Assembly: GCF_000250875.1 (NCBI RefSeq)
Contig: NZ_JH604993.1
Location: 8,187 to 21,070, forward strand
Direction of reading: 5' to 3'
Length of the DNA: 12,884 nucleotides
Origin: Sutterella parvirubra YIT 11816
GTDB taxonomy: Bacteria > Pseudomonadota > Gammaproteobacteria > Burkholderiales > Burkholderiaceae_F
In this document: positions 6,813 through 12,884 of the stretch, piece by piece
Layout of the letters: each line of letters begins with the position of its first letter
Numbering within the stretch: position 1 is the stretch's first letter
Position numbers and translations under genes: made by a program
The notes under the pieces: generated by a model
What the model saw: the letters and a program-made list of their open reading frames with translations, nothing else
Told to the model about the DNA's origin: nothing
Database searches by the model: none

Positions 6813-7745
6813 TCAGATGCTGAAGAGCTGACCGGCGTAGAGGATGAAGAGACGCAGGCACATCATCCCGGCGACGCTCGCGAGGCCGCCAAGGAAGAAA
6901 CCCGCACGGCTCTTCATGCAGCCGAAGAGGAGCGGGAGGACGAACCCCACGCCCACGACGCCCACCCAGAACTCGGTGGCCCAGGGGCCCGAGACGAAGG
7001 CGGCCGCAGCGGCCTGCTGCGCGGCGTTGCCCAGGATGAGCGAGACCGCGATCATGAAGATGCAGAGGATTTCCGCAGCCATCACGGGATACTCGACCCC
7101 GTGAAGGATGTGTTGGTCGTGGCTGTCCAACTTGTCCCCGAACATCGAGACGGCGATCATCTTCGAGGCCGCGGCGCCGGCCGAGAGACCGGACGCGACG
7201 AAGAGCGCGGGAAGCACCGCCGTATTGATGAGGGGGAACCGGATCAGCGCCGAGATGAGGAAGCCCGTGTACGCGCAGATCGTGAGCGCCAGAACGAGCA
7301 CGATCCAGTGGAGCGCACCGCGCCACCCGTTGAAGACGCCGATCAGACCGTCGAGCCAGGCGAGCGCACCGCACTTCTTCACTTCGTCGCGCAGGGCCAC
7401 GAGCGTGAGCACGAAGACCAGCGGGATGTAGAAGAGAAGCGCGATGACGCCCAAGCTCATCACGGACGAAAGGTTGTAGTAGACCAGAATGCGCCAGAAG
7501 AAGAGCGGGTTCGTGAGGTCCAGCACCAGGCACACCATCCCGAGCAGGATGGTGATGAGCCCGGTGAGGCTCGCCGCCTTCAGAACCGGCGTGTTCACCG
7601 TCGTCTGCTTGCGGTAGAGGTTCAGGATCAGCGCAATCGCGACGCTCCCGCCCGAAATACCGGCCAAGAAGAGATAGACGGCGATGGGCCACGGCCAGGC
7701 CACGCCTTCAGAGAGGCCCAACGTGAAATTCATGGCGATGTCCAT
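6813..7745 (-). CDS. mccD: NrfD/PsrC-family quinol-oxidising membrane subunit (MccD)
   Basis: Integral membrane protein that oxidises quinol and hands electrons to its Fe-S partner, here MccC. The 310-residue product is close to E. coli NrfD length and shows about eight hydrophobic segments. The first contains WPWPIAVYLFLAGISGGS (17-34), the typical NrfD N-terminal signature with the glycine-rich turn. It carries no heme or Fe-S motifs, as expected for the family. The ATG at 7745 lies one base beyond the mccC stop, and an AAGGAG Shine-Dalgarno six bases upstream is embedded in the last mccC codons, so the two are translationally coupled. The order octaheme cytochrome, prolyl isomerase, Fe-S protein, NrfD-like protein matches the Wolinella mccABCD arrangement. 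Confidence 0.93.
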   Translation of the reverse strand: MDIAMNFTLGLSEGVAWPWPIAVYLFLAGISGGSVAIALILNLYRKQTTVNTPVLKAASLTGLITILLGMVCLVLDLTNPLFFWRILVYYNLSSVMSLGVIALLFYIPLVFVLTLVALRDEVKKCGALAWLDGLIGVFNGWRGALHWIVLVLALTICAYTGFLISALIRFPLINTAVLPALFVASGLSAGAAASKMIAVSMFGDKLDSHDQHILHGVEYPVMAAEILCIFMIAVSLILGNAAQQAAAAAFVSGPWATEFWVGVVGVGFVLPLLFGCMKSRAGFFLGGLASVAGMMCLRLFILYAGQLFSI

Positions 7746-7746
7746 A

Positions 7747-8436
7747 TCACACTCCTTGCTTCACGATGGGGATGTAGCGCAGACTCGGCTCGGTACCAAG
7801 TTCCGGACGGATGCGGACGGTGTCCTTCACCTTCAGGAGCTTGTTGATGTACGAGTTCGGGTCGTTCAAGTCACCGAAAACGAGCGCGTCGTACTTGCAG
7901 GACTGAACGCAGGCGGGGTCTTCGCCCTTCTGCAGTTTCGTGTGCAGGCAGAAGTCGCAGTTGTCGGCAACCTTGGTTTCCTCGTTGATGAAGCGCACGT
8001 TGTACGGGCAGGCCGCAATGCAGTACTTGCAGCCGACGCACTTCGAAGCGTCCATCGTGACGATGCCGGTCTCGGGGTCGCGGTGGGCGGCCCCGGTCGG
8101 GCAGACCTTCACGCAGGGCGCGTCCTGGCACTGCTGGCAGGAGACGCGGACGTACTTGCGCTGCGGGGCGTACCCGCCGCGGGCCGTCTTCACCTCAACC
8201 TCGCCCTGGAGCTCCAGAAGGAGCCTCGTGCGCCCGTTGGGGAGCTTGTTCGTCTCGTTGCAGGCGATGCGGCAGTCGCGGCACCCCACGCACTTGTTCT
8301 GATCGAAAACCATCGCGTAGTGCGGTCCCTTGGCGCCCTCTTTTCCGCTCTGGGCGCATCCGCCCAGAGTCATGAGGGTGAGGGAGCTCAAACCCGCACC
8401 AGTGAGGAATTTCCTCCGGTCGATTTTTTCGCTCAC
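7747..8436 (-). CDS. mccC: NrfC-like 4Fe-4S protein with Tat signal (MccC)
   Basis: Periplasmic electron carrier between the NrfD-type subunit and MccA. The 229-residue product has 16 cysteines in four clusters: CVGCRDCRIAC (49-59), CQQCQDAPCVKVC (100-112), CVGCKYCIAAC (133-143) and CDFC...CVQSC (160-180), which can hold four 4Fe-4S centres. The length and motif order match NrfC. The N-terminus is a Tat signal, DRRKFLTGAG (6-15), followed by LGGC (Cys27), a possible lipobox, so a Tat-exported lipoprotein is conceivable. I chose GTG at 8436 because AAGGAG lies six bases upstream. The ATG at 8454 would add six residues, overlap that Shine-Dalgarno and lie beside a long hairpin. MccD follows by one base. 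Confidence 0.94.
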   Translation of the reverse strand: MSEKIDRRKFLTGAGLSSLTLMTLGGCAQSGKEGAKGPHYAMVFDQNKCVGCRDCRIACNETNKLPNGRTRLLLELQGEVEVKTARGGYAPQRKYVRVSCQQCQDAPCVKVCPTGAAHRDPETGIVTMDASKCVGCKYCIAACPYNVRFINEETKVADNCDFCLHTKLQKGEDPACVQSCKYDALVFGDLNDPNSYINKLLKVKDTVRIRPELGTEPSLRYIPIVKQGV

Positions 8437-8455
8437 AATTTTCTCCTTGATCATC

Positions 8456-8514
8456 CGTCCCGCTTCGCCCTCAGGTTCCTTGAGGAACCCGAGCGGGCGA
8501 GGGAAACCGGGACG
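8456..8514 (-). other. long imperfect inverted repeat between the TPR gene and mccC
   Basis: The gap folds into an extended hairpin. A 10-bp inner stem with one G-U pair closes a TCAA loop (8470-8493). A middle stem of about six pairs with a bulge follows, then a 7-bp outer stem (cgtcccg at 8456-8462 with cgggacg at 8508-8514). It ends five bases before the mccC Shine-Dalgarno (8450-8445). No T-run follows. It probably acts in mRNA processing, stability or translation control of mccCD. Confidence 0.6.
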
Positions 8515-8522
8515 AACGTCAC

Positions 8523-9182
8523 TCAATTTTCCTGATGAGCCATCTCGGCTTCGGCTTTGGCGATCGCGTTCTTCAACGCCCTCGTCTTCTCCGGGGCGAC
8601 CCCGGATTCCAAGAGCATCCGCCACTCCTTCACGGCCGCTTCCCAGCGGCCCTGGAGGAAGGCGTCCTGACCGAGGAGCATCCGGGTCTGAACCTCATGG
8701 GGGTTCTTCGCTAGAATCTCCGCGACCAACGCGTTCGACTCGTCGGTGAAGCGGCGTCCGTCCCTGTACCAGAGCGCGAACACCTTCTGCGCGAGCAGAT
8801 CCGTCTCCCGGCCCCCGAGCGCGATCGCGCGGTCCAGGGCCTCGACGGCCTCGGCGTACTGACCGACGTCGAGGTGCGCGAGCGCTTCGCGCTTCTGCGC
8901 CCCGGCGTCATCCGCCATGAGGTCCGCCTGACGGCGTGCTTCGTTCACCTTCGCCGCGCGCAGATAGCCGACGTCGGCATCCGCACGCTGCTCGGTCCAG
9001 CCGGCGGGTCGGCCGAGCCAGGCGTAGACGCCCGTGCTCAGCGTCACCAACACCAAACCCAGAAGGGCGACGACCGGGCCCGCGGTCTTGGCCGAGGGCT
9101 CGTCCCGGCGCACCGCGCCCAGAACCAGCACCCCGACCGCGGCCAGCGCGATCAGAAGAATCGTCGTGAAAAGCCCGATCAT
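8523..9182 (-). CDS. CcmI/NrfG-like TPR membrane protein (cytochrome c maturation)
   Basis: Probable apocytochrome-binding chaperone for heme attachment, like CcmI (CcmH C-terminal half) or NrfG. The 219-residue product has two N-terminal hydrophobic helices (about 3-24 and 35-56) with a short basic/acidic linker. A soluble part with TPR-like helical repeats follows (for example AHLDVGQYAEAVEALDRAIAL, about 101-121, and a later GQDAFLQGRWEAAVKEWRMLLESG block). Two-helix plus TPR architecture is the CcmI layout. The ATG at 9182 has AAAGGAG seven bases upstream; that Shine-Dalgarno overlaps the end of mccB, 12 bases away. Its place inside the mcc operon suggests a role specific to MccA, together with the CcmF-type lyase at the other end. 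A gene for the CcmH/NrfF thiol reductant was not seen in the window. Confidence 0.78.
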   Translation of the reverse strand: MIGLFTTILLIALAAVGVLVLGAVRRDEPSAKTAGPVVALLGLVLVTLSTGVYAWLGRPAGWTEQRADADVGYLRAAKVNEARRQADLMADDAGAQKREALAHLDVGQYAEAVEALDRAIALGGRETDLLAQKVFALWYRDGRRFTDESNALVAEILAKNPHEVQTRMLLGQDAFLQGRWEAAVKEWRMLLESGVAPEKTRALKNAIAKAEAEMAHQEN

Positions 9183-9194
9183 CCGGTCACTCCT

Positions 9195-9971
9195 TTAGTG
9201 GGGCGACGCCATGCCCTTCAGGTTCGCGTTGCCGAAGTTCTGATGCGCACCGACCTTGTCCACCTTGACGAGCTCAAGTTCGAACACGAGGACCGATTCC
9301 GGCGGGATCTGACCGGCGCCATCCGGGCCGTACGCAAGCGCGGCGGGGATGGTGAAGCGGTACTTCGACCCGGGCGTCATCAGCGCGACGCCTTCCTCGA
9401 GGCCGGGAATCACGGACATCAGCACGAAGCGGGCGGGTTCCGCCTCACCGGTCACGTCTTCAAAGACGGTCCCGTCGATGAGCGTCCCCTTGTACTTGAC
9501 GCTGACCACGTCTTCGACGCGGGGCTTCTCGCCCTTGCCTTCCTTGAGAACTTCGTACTGAAGGCCGGACGCCGTCGTGACGACGCCCTTCTTCTTCGCG
9601 TTCTCGGCGAGGAACTTCTTCCCCGCCTCCAGGTTGGCCGCGGCGACCTTCGTCTTGGCGTCGGCTTCCAACTTGTTGAGGACCTCAGCGCGGTCGTTGA
9701 GGATCTTCAGCATGTCGTCGTCGGACAGCTCCGCCTTGCCTTTGAGAGCCGCCTCAAACCCCTGGACGACGAAGTTCATGTCGATCTTCGCGCCCAGTTC
9801 GGTCTGACGGTAGATCTGCGAGGCGATGTAGTTGCCGACGGTGGCACCCATGGAGTAGGACTCCTTCTCCAGCTGCGTCGTCGGGGCCGCAGCGTGGGCC
9901 GCGGCGGCGAAGCCGATGGCGAGCGTGGCGGAGAGAGCGATCTTCTTCAGGGCAAACATAGTGGTCTTCAT
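9195..9971 (-). CDS. mccB: FKBP-type peptidyl-prolyl isomerase (MccB)
   Basis: Periplasmic prolyl cis-trans isomerase, likely a folding helper for MccA. The 258-residue product has a Sec signal peptide (cleavage after AHA, about residue 27) and a helical Mip/FkpA-type dimerisation region (about 33-127). A C-terminal FKBP domain follows (about 136-237), with SGLQYEVL, VKYKGTLIDGTVFE, VIPGLEEGV and IPAALAYGPDGAGQIPP. A short tail (GAHQNFGNANLKGMASPH) beyond the domain carries two His and one Met. The ATG at 9971 has a poor Shine-Dalgarno; ATG at 9959 is an alternative with the signal peptide still intact. In Wolinella an isomerase gene of this kind directly follows mccA; here a rhodanese gene is inserted between them. 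Confidence 0.92.
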   Translation of the reverse strand: MKTTMFALKKIALSATLAIGFAAAAHAAAPTTQLEKESYSMGATVGNYIASQIYRQTELGAKIDMNFVVQGFEAALKGKAELSDDDMLKILNDRAEVLNKLEADAKTKVAAANLEAGKKFLAENAKKKGVVTTASGLQYEVLKEGKGEKPRVEDVVSVKYKGTLIDGTVFEDVTGEAEPARFVLMSVIPGLEEGVALMTPGSKYRFTIPAALAYGPDGAGQIPPESVLVFELELVKVDKVGAHQNFGNANLKGMASPH

Positions 9972-10011
9972 CTCGTAAGTCGTTTCGTGAGTGTCATGAG
10001 CATCCGCCGGA

Positions 10012-10434
10012 TCACGGGCGTTCGATCGGACGGTTGGAGAGCCTCCAGCCGTAGATGCCCTCGGGCATCTGACGCACGTCCGTGTAGCCCAACTTCATCA
10101 CTTCGCGCGCGGCGATTTCGCTCGACGTGCAAAGCGGGTTGGCGCAGTAGAACACCACCGTCGCGCTCTTGTCGGCGGGAAGGAGCTTCTTCCAGTCGTT
10201 CACGTTGAAGAAGATGGCGCCCGGAATGAATCCGTCCGCCCAGATCTCCAGCGTGTTGACGTCGTAGAAGGGCACCCCCGCGTCGTGAAGCATTTCGGCT
10301 TCGCGAAGCGAGATCTGGTTCAAAACCTCGTCGTAGACCGGAGCCGGTTCGATGGGGCCGTCGGCGCCCGCCTGCGCACCCATGGGGAGCGCGAGCGCGA
10401 GACCGAGGGCGAGCCCTGCGAGATGCTTGTTCAT
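10012..10434 (-). CDS. periplasmic rhodanese-like protein
   Basis: Single-domain rhodanese of 140 residues with a Sec signal peptide (cleavage near AQA, about residue 22), so it acts in the periplasm. The catalytic loop region is FYCANPLCTSSEIAA (95-109), with Cys97 in the position of the sulfur-accepting cysteine and a second Cys102 that could form a disulfide with it. The C-terminal GYTDVRQMPEGIYGW (116-130) is the usual rhodanese ending. The ATG at 10434 has AGAGGA close upstream. It stands directly after mccA and 40 bases before mccB. A role in handling sulfane sulfur or in delivering or protecting a thiol or copper ligand of MccA is inference; its substrate cannot be read from sequence. 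Confidence 0.88.
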   Translation of the reverse strand: MNKHLAGLALGLALALPMGAQAGADGPIEPAPVYDEVLNQISLREAEMLHDAGVPFYDVNTLEIWADGFIPGAIFFNVNDWKKLLPADKSATVVFYCANPLCTSSEIAAREVMKLGYTDVRQMPEGIYGWRLSNRPIERP

Positions 10435-10463
10435 GATTCCTCTTGATGCTGTCGTTTCCCGGA

Positions 10464-10486
10464 CCGGACCCGTGGGTCGGGTCCGG
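10464..10486 (-). other. 9-bp hairpin after mccA
   Basis: Arms ccggacccg (10464-10472) and cgggtccgg (10478-10486) pair perfectly around a five-base loop, 25 bases after the mccA stop. The bases after it on the minus strand are TCCGGGAAACG, with no T-run, so full termination is unlikely. It could protect an mccA-only mRNA from 3' decay and so raise MccA over the assembly proteins. Confidence 0.55.
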
Positions 10487-10510
10487 GGTCGGCGTTACGG
10501 TGCCGGCGGT

Positions 10511-12565
10511 TTACTTCTTGGCTTCTTCCTTTTCAACGGCGGGGAAACCACCGTTGTCGAGGATCGCCTGAGCCTTCGTCAGGTAGGCGTTGGCCGTTTC
10601 GACGCGGGTCTTGAGGTAGTCGGGAGCGTGAACGCCCCACGAACCGTCCTTCTCGACTTCGATCGTGATGTCGCGGGCCTTGTCCACGAGCATCATGATT
10701 TCGGTCTTGGCGTCGACGGGCACCTTGGTGACTTCAAGAAGCTTCGCGATGCGTTCCTGAGCGGCGACCGCGGTCTTGTAGCCGTCCTTCACCGGGTTCT
10801 GCCATTCCATGACTTCGTCATAGATCTGCTTCTGGTCGGTGTACTGGAGGCCTTCCTCAAGCTCGGACAAGAACGCCGAGTGGCAGCCCTTGTTGTCGGT
10901 CACGCCCTTTTCAGCGTTGGCGGTACGCGCGCAGCTCCACATCAGGTCGACGTAGCCGTGGCCTTCCTCATCCTTGGCGATGCGCCAGCCCTTCGAGTTC
11001 GAAGCGCGGCTCTGGCCTTCGGCGGGGTTCAGCATCTTGGCGGTCGGGTCGACCTTGATGTTGAAGATGTGCGAACGGCGGACGGCATCGAAGCCGGCCA
11101 TGTCCGGACGCTGGATGGCGGTGAAGTTTTCACACGACATCGTGAACGGCATATGGCAGTCCACGCAGTCCATCTTGCTGTGGGTGTTGGTCTGCGCAAC
11201 CACGTCGGCCTGATCCTTGTGGCAGTCCTGGCAGGTCTTGCGGATCGCGGGCTTCGTGTAGTACGAGGTCCAGTCGTTCGACGTCACTTCGTGCGGGTCG
11301 TGGCAGGTGACGCAGCGCATGCCCTTTTCATAGTGCTTGGACATCATGAGCTGCGAGCCTTCCGTACCGCAGGACGGGCACGAGGACTTCATCTTGGCGT
11401 TGAAGCCGTTTTCGATCTTGCCCTGACCGGCTTCGGTGTTCACGTCTTCGGGGATGAAGTTGGAGCGCTGGTGGCAGCGTTCGCAGTTCGTCTGGAAGCC
11501 GTTGCTTTCGGCGCCGACCAGGTGGCCGCCCGCGCCGTGGCATTCTTCACAAGCGATGCCCTTCGAGATCGTGTGCTTCTGGAGTTCCTTCGGGTCGCCC
11601 AACGCCGCGAAGAATTCGTCCTTCGTCTTGAAGTCGAACTTGAACGCGTGGCAGACCTCGCAGTAGGAGGACGCCGGCTGGAAGAGGAATTCCTTCTCGA
11701 ACGAGGCGCCGTAGGAGGTTTCACCCCACTGGTGCGAACCGGAACCGCCGAAATCCTTCATTTCGGTCGGGAAGCCGGGAACGACCTTGGCGATTTCCTT
11801 GGCGCGTTCGGGCGTGAGCCACTGGGCCCAGCCGCGGGAGAACTGGTTGCCGCCGGCGACGATCTTGCCGGTGCCGTCCTTGAGCAAACCGTCACGGACG
11901 TGGTAGGAACCACGGACGAGCCAGCCGTCGATGTAGCCGTACTTCGTGCGGGGGGTGCCGACCGTCGCGTAGATGACGTCCGGCGTGATGCCGTCCGGCA
12001 GGATCGAGGCGTCCGACCCGTAGAGCTTCTTCTTCAGGTCGTTGTCGACTTCGGGGTGTTCGCCGGGGAAGCGGATCGTCTGCGCATGACGCGAGCGCTT
12101 CCACTTCTGGTACTGAACCGCGTGGCATTCGCCGCAGCGCTCCGGACCGACGAAGCGGTTCGGGTAGTCGAGGATCGACTTCGCCGAGAGACGGTACTGC
12201 GAGGCCTGGGGCTTCTTGAAGCCGCCCGCCTTCGTGTAGCCCGCGGCGTTGCCTTCGCCCAAGTATTCGGACCCGCGGGTCGAAACCTTGTAGACGCCGA
12301 CGATGTCGCCGCGTTCGGCGTACTTGAAGATCGGATGGTTTTCGAAGAGGAACTCGAAGAGTTCCTTTTCCTGGACGATGTAGTCCTGGAGGGTCTTCAC
12401 GCCCTTGGTGGCCTGGTCGCCATCAGGGTTCGCGTAGACGGCCTGCGTCACGGGGTTGACGTTCTTGTTGCCCGTGCCCGGGACGGCGTCGGCGGCAAAG
12501 GCCGTAGAGGCCGCGGCAGCCGAACAAAACAGGACGGCGGTCACTGTTTTGAGAGTTGCATGCAT
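10511..12565 (-). CDS. mccA: octaheme cytochrome c sulfite reductase MccA/SirA
   Basis: Periplasmic terminal reductase that reduces sulfite to sulfide. The 684-residue product has a Sec signal peptide (cleavage after AFA, about residue 24). Seven CXXCH heme sites lie at Cys144, 302, 339, 361, 418, 445 and 467. The eighth is an unusual CX15CH site, Cys545 to Cys561-His562, which is the hallmark of MccA. Non-heme cysteines Cys396 and Cys399 (CPSC) and Cys478 (MSCENF) are candidates for the Cu(I) ligands of the family's heme-copper active centre. A helical C-terminal domain (about 565-660) and a Lys-rich tail follow. AGGAG lies nine bases before the ATG at 12565. The CX15CH site, isomerase, NrfC/NrfD pair and heme lyase together separate it from octaheme hydroxylamine or tetrathionate reductases. 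Expression is probably FNR-dependent, given the palindrome upstream. Confidence 0.96.
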   Translation of the reverse strand: MHATLKTVTAVLFCSAAAASTAFAADAVPGTGNKNVNPVTQAVYANPDGDQATKGVKTLQDYIVQEKELFEFLFENHPIFKYAERGDIVGVYKVSTRGSEYLGEGNAAGYTKAGGFKKPQASQYRLSAKSILDYPNRFVGPERCGECHAVQYQKWKRSRHAQTIRFPGEHPEVDNDLKKKLYGSDASILPDGITPDVIYATVGTPRTKYGYIDGWLVRGSYHVRDGLLKDGTGKIVAGGNQFSRGWAQWLTPERAKEIAKVVPGFPTEMKDFGGSGSHQWGETSYGASFEKEFLFQPASSYCEVCHAFKFDFKTKDEFFAALGDPKELQKHTISKGIACEECHGAGGHLVGAESNGFQTNCERCHQRSNFIPEDVNTEAGQGKIENGFNAKMKSSCPSCGTEGSQLMMSKHYEKGMRCVTCHDPHEVTSNDWTSYYTKPAIRKTCQDCHKDQADVVAQTNTHSKMDCVDCHMPFTMSCENFTAIQRPDMAGFDAVRRSHIFNIKVDPTAKMLNPAEGQSRASNSKGWRIAKDEEGHGYVDLMWSCARTANAEKGVTDNKGCHSAFLSELEEGLQYTDQKQIYDEVMEWQNPVKDGYKTAVAAQERIAKLLEVTKVPVDAKTEIMMLVDKARDITIEVEKDGSWGVHAPDYLKTRVETANAYLTKAQAILDNGGFPAVEKEEAKK

Positions 12566-12574
12566 AGTTGGTTT

Positions 12575-12613
12575 CTCCTGTCTTGCGCCGGCTTCTTCTT
12601 GGGGTCCGCCGGC
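12575..12613 (-). promoter_or_regulatory. mccA ribosome-binding site and adjacent hairpin
   Basis: The Shine-Dalgarno AGGAG is at 12579-12575. Just upstream, two copies of the self-complementary GCCGGC (12587-12592 and 12608-12613) can pair across 15 bases. The hairpin leaves the Shine-Dalgarno free by about seven bases, so it may affect access to it. Confidence 0.4.
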
Positions 12614-12621
12614 AAAGAGTC

Positions 12622-12635
12622 GATCCCGAAGGATC
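12622..12635 (-). other. UUCG hairpin in the mccA leader
   Basis: On the minus strand GATCC and GGATC pair around TTCG, a C(UUCG)G tetraloop stem of five pairs. Confidence 0.45.
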
Positions 12636-12697
12636 CGCCCCGCCGCCCTCCCAGCCCGGCTTCGTATGGCTCTCGGCTCGGGGGTCGGGCGTCACGG

Positions 12698-12727
12698 AAA
12701 AGCACCCCCTCATTTGGGAGGGGACGC
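12698..12727 (-). terminator. terminator-like hairpin in the mccA leader
   Basis: In the mccA transcript GCGUCCCCUC (12727-12718) and GAGGGGGUGC (12711-12702) form ten consecutive pairs, two of them G-U, around a six-base loop. Four U follow directly (12701-12698). The short U-run makes it at best a weak or regulated terminator. The stem can be undone by an alternative pairing with an identical upstream element at 12779-12770. Confidence 0.45.
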
Positions 12728-12779
12728 CACGGGGCGCACGTAGTCCTTTCGGTCTACGCTCGCATGATCGCACCCCCTC
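12718..12779 (-). promoter_or_regulatory. possible anti-terminator fold enclosing a GAAA-loop hairpin
   Basis: A first copy of GAGGGGGUGC (12779-12770) can form the same ten pairs with GCGUCCCCUC (12727-12718) as the terminator arm does. It would then enclose a 30-base hairpin (12763-12734) with 11 of 13 pairs and a GAAA tetraloop. The two folds exclude each other, as in attenuators and riboswitches. This rests on base-pairing logic only. Confidence 0.4.
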
Positions 12780-12801
12780 GGGGCTTAATTTCGGCTTTAT
12801 C

Positions 12802-12816
12802 TTTCAACGTCTGAAA
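12802..12816. promoter_or_regulatory. TTTCA-N5-TGAAA inverted repeat by the mccA promoter
   Basis: Five-base perfect arms with a five-base centre lie two bases from the FNR box, on its mccA side. They fall where the promoter core should be. This is a candidate operator for a second regulator. Confidence 0.35.
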
Positions 12817-12818
12817 TA

Positions 12819-12832
12819 TTGATTTATATCAA
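12819..12832. promoter_or_regulatory. FNR/ANR-type binding site
   Basis: The sequence ttgatttatatcaa is a perfect match to the FNR consensus TTGAT-N4-ATCAA. It lies in the only AT-rich part of the window, about 254 bases upstream of the mccA start. A class II promoter would start transcription near 12784, just before the leader hairpins; weak -10 candidates are at 12786-12791 and 12796-12801. It predicts activation under oxygen limitation. Confidence 0.85.
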
Positions 12833-12884
12833 TTGTCGACCGTACGCCGAAGGCGGCATAACGGATCTTTCCCTGCGCCGCAGG

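Larger units (their letters stand above)
12566..12884 (-). other. 319-base promoter and leader region of mccA
   Basis: No gene is supported. Going towards mccA it holds an FNR-type palindrome, a TTTCA/TGAAA inverted repeat, an AT-rich promoter-like stretch and a structured GC-rich leader of roughly 215 bases (individual parts listed separately). Beyond the FNR box, 12833-12884 contains only small palindromes (for example cctgcgccgcagg at 12872-12884) and may belong to a gene outside the window. Confidence 0.7.

Noticed and set aside
8437..8625. N-terminal extension of MccC
   Set aside because: It would run through the TPR gene end and a strong hairpin, and would place about 60 residues before the Tat signal.
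10511..12565. Octaheme hydroxylamine, nitrite or tetrathionate reductase
   Set aside because: The CX15CH site and the mccBCD, NosL/NosDFY and heme lyase neighbours are specific to the sulfite reductase type.
10352..12814. 820-codon open frame on the plus strand opposite mccA
   Set aside because: It is antisense to a clear octaheme cytochrome gene, has no recognisable domain, and open antisense frames are expected where third codon positions are mostly G or C.
12840..12884. Terminator or RNA gene at the right edge
   Set aside because: Only short palindromes are visible without a T-run, and the context beyond the window is missing.
1..12884. CRISPR array, insertion sequence, integrase, tRNA or defence genes
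   Set aside because: No regularly spaced repeats, transposase or integrase motifs, or cloverleaf sequences were found on either strand.

Overview
The window is one long, minus-strand gene cluster for dissimilatory sulfite reduction by an octaheme MccA/SirA-type cytochrome c, together with the genes that build it. The DNA is GC-rich with strongly GC-biased third codon positions. The leader carries a perfect FNR-type palindrome and the heme lyase is of the CcmF (System I) type, which points to a facultative or anaerobic proteobacterium. A beta- or gammaproteobacterium (for example a gut Sutterellaceae-like member of the Burkholderiales) would fit, but the sequence does not fix the genus.

Reading in the direction of transcription, from high to low coordinates: a 319-base leader/promoter region (12566-12884) holds an FNR box, a second inverted repeat and a structured mRNA leader. 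Then come mccA (octaheme sulfite reductase, seven CXXCH motifs plus one CX15CH), a periplasmic rhodanese-like protein, mccB (FKBP-type prolyl isomerase), a CcmI/NrfG-like TPR membrane protein, mccC (Tat-exported protein with four 4Fe-4S clusters) and mccD (NrfD-type quinol-oxidising membrane protein). The second half holds a Cys-rich NosL-like secreted protein, nosL (lipoprotein), nosD, nosF and nosY (copper-site maturation ABC system) and a ccmF/nrfE-type heme lyase whose 3' end runs off the left edge.

How it works together: MccD takes electrons from menaquinol or another quinol, MccC passes them through its 4Fe-4S clusters to MccA, and MccA reduces sulfite by six electrons in the periplasm. 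The CcmF-type lyase and the TPR protein are probably a dedicated branch for attaching heme at the odd CX15CH site. MccA of this family has a heme-Cu(I) active site, and no nitrous oxide reductase gene (nosZ) is visible here, so the NosL/NosDFY set most likely supplies copper to MccA. MccB probably helps the large cytochrome fold.

The family-level picture matches known mcc (Wolinella) and sir (Shewanella) clusters. The less expected parts are a possible attenuator-like RNA in the mccA leader, in which two identical 10-nt elements compete for one complementary partner; two different NosL-like proteins side by side; a periplasmic rhodanese directly after mccA; a penta-histidine run inside the heme lyase; and strong hairpins in nearly every long intergenic gap of the operon. 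No tRNA, rRNA, CRISPR, insertion sequence or integrase was seen.
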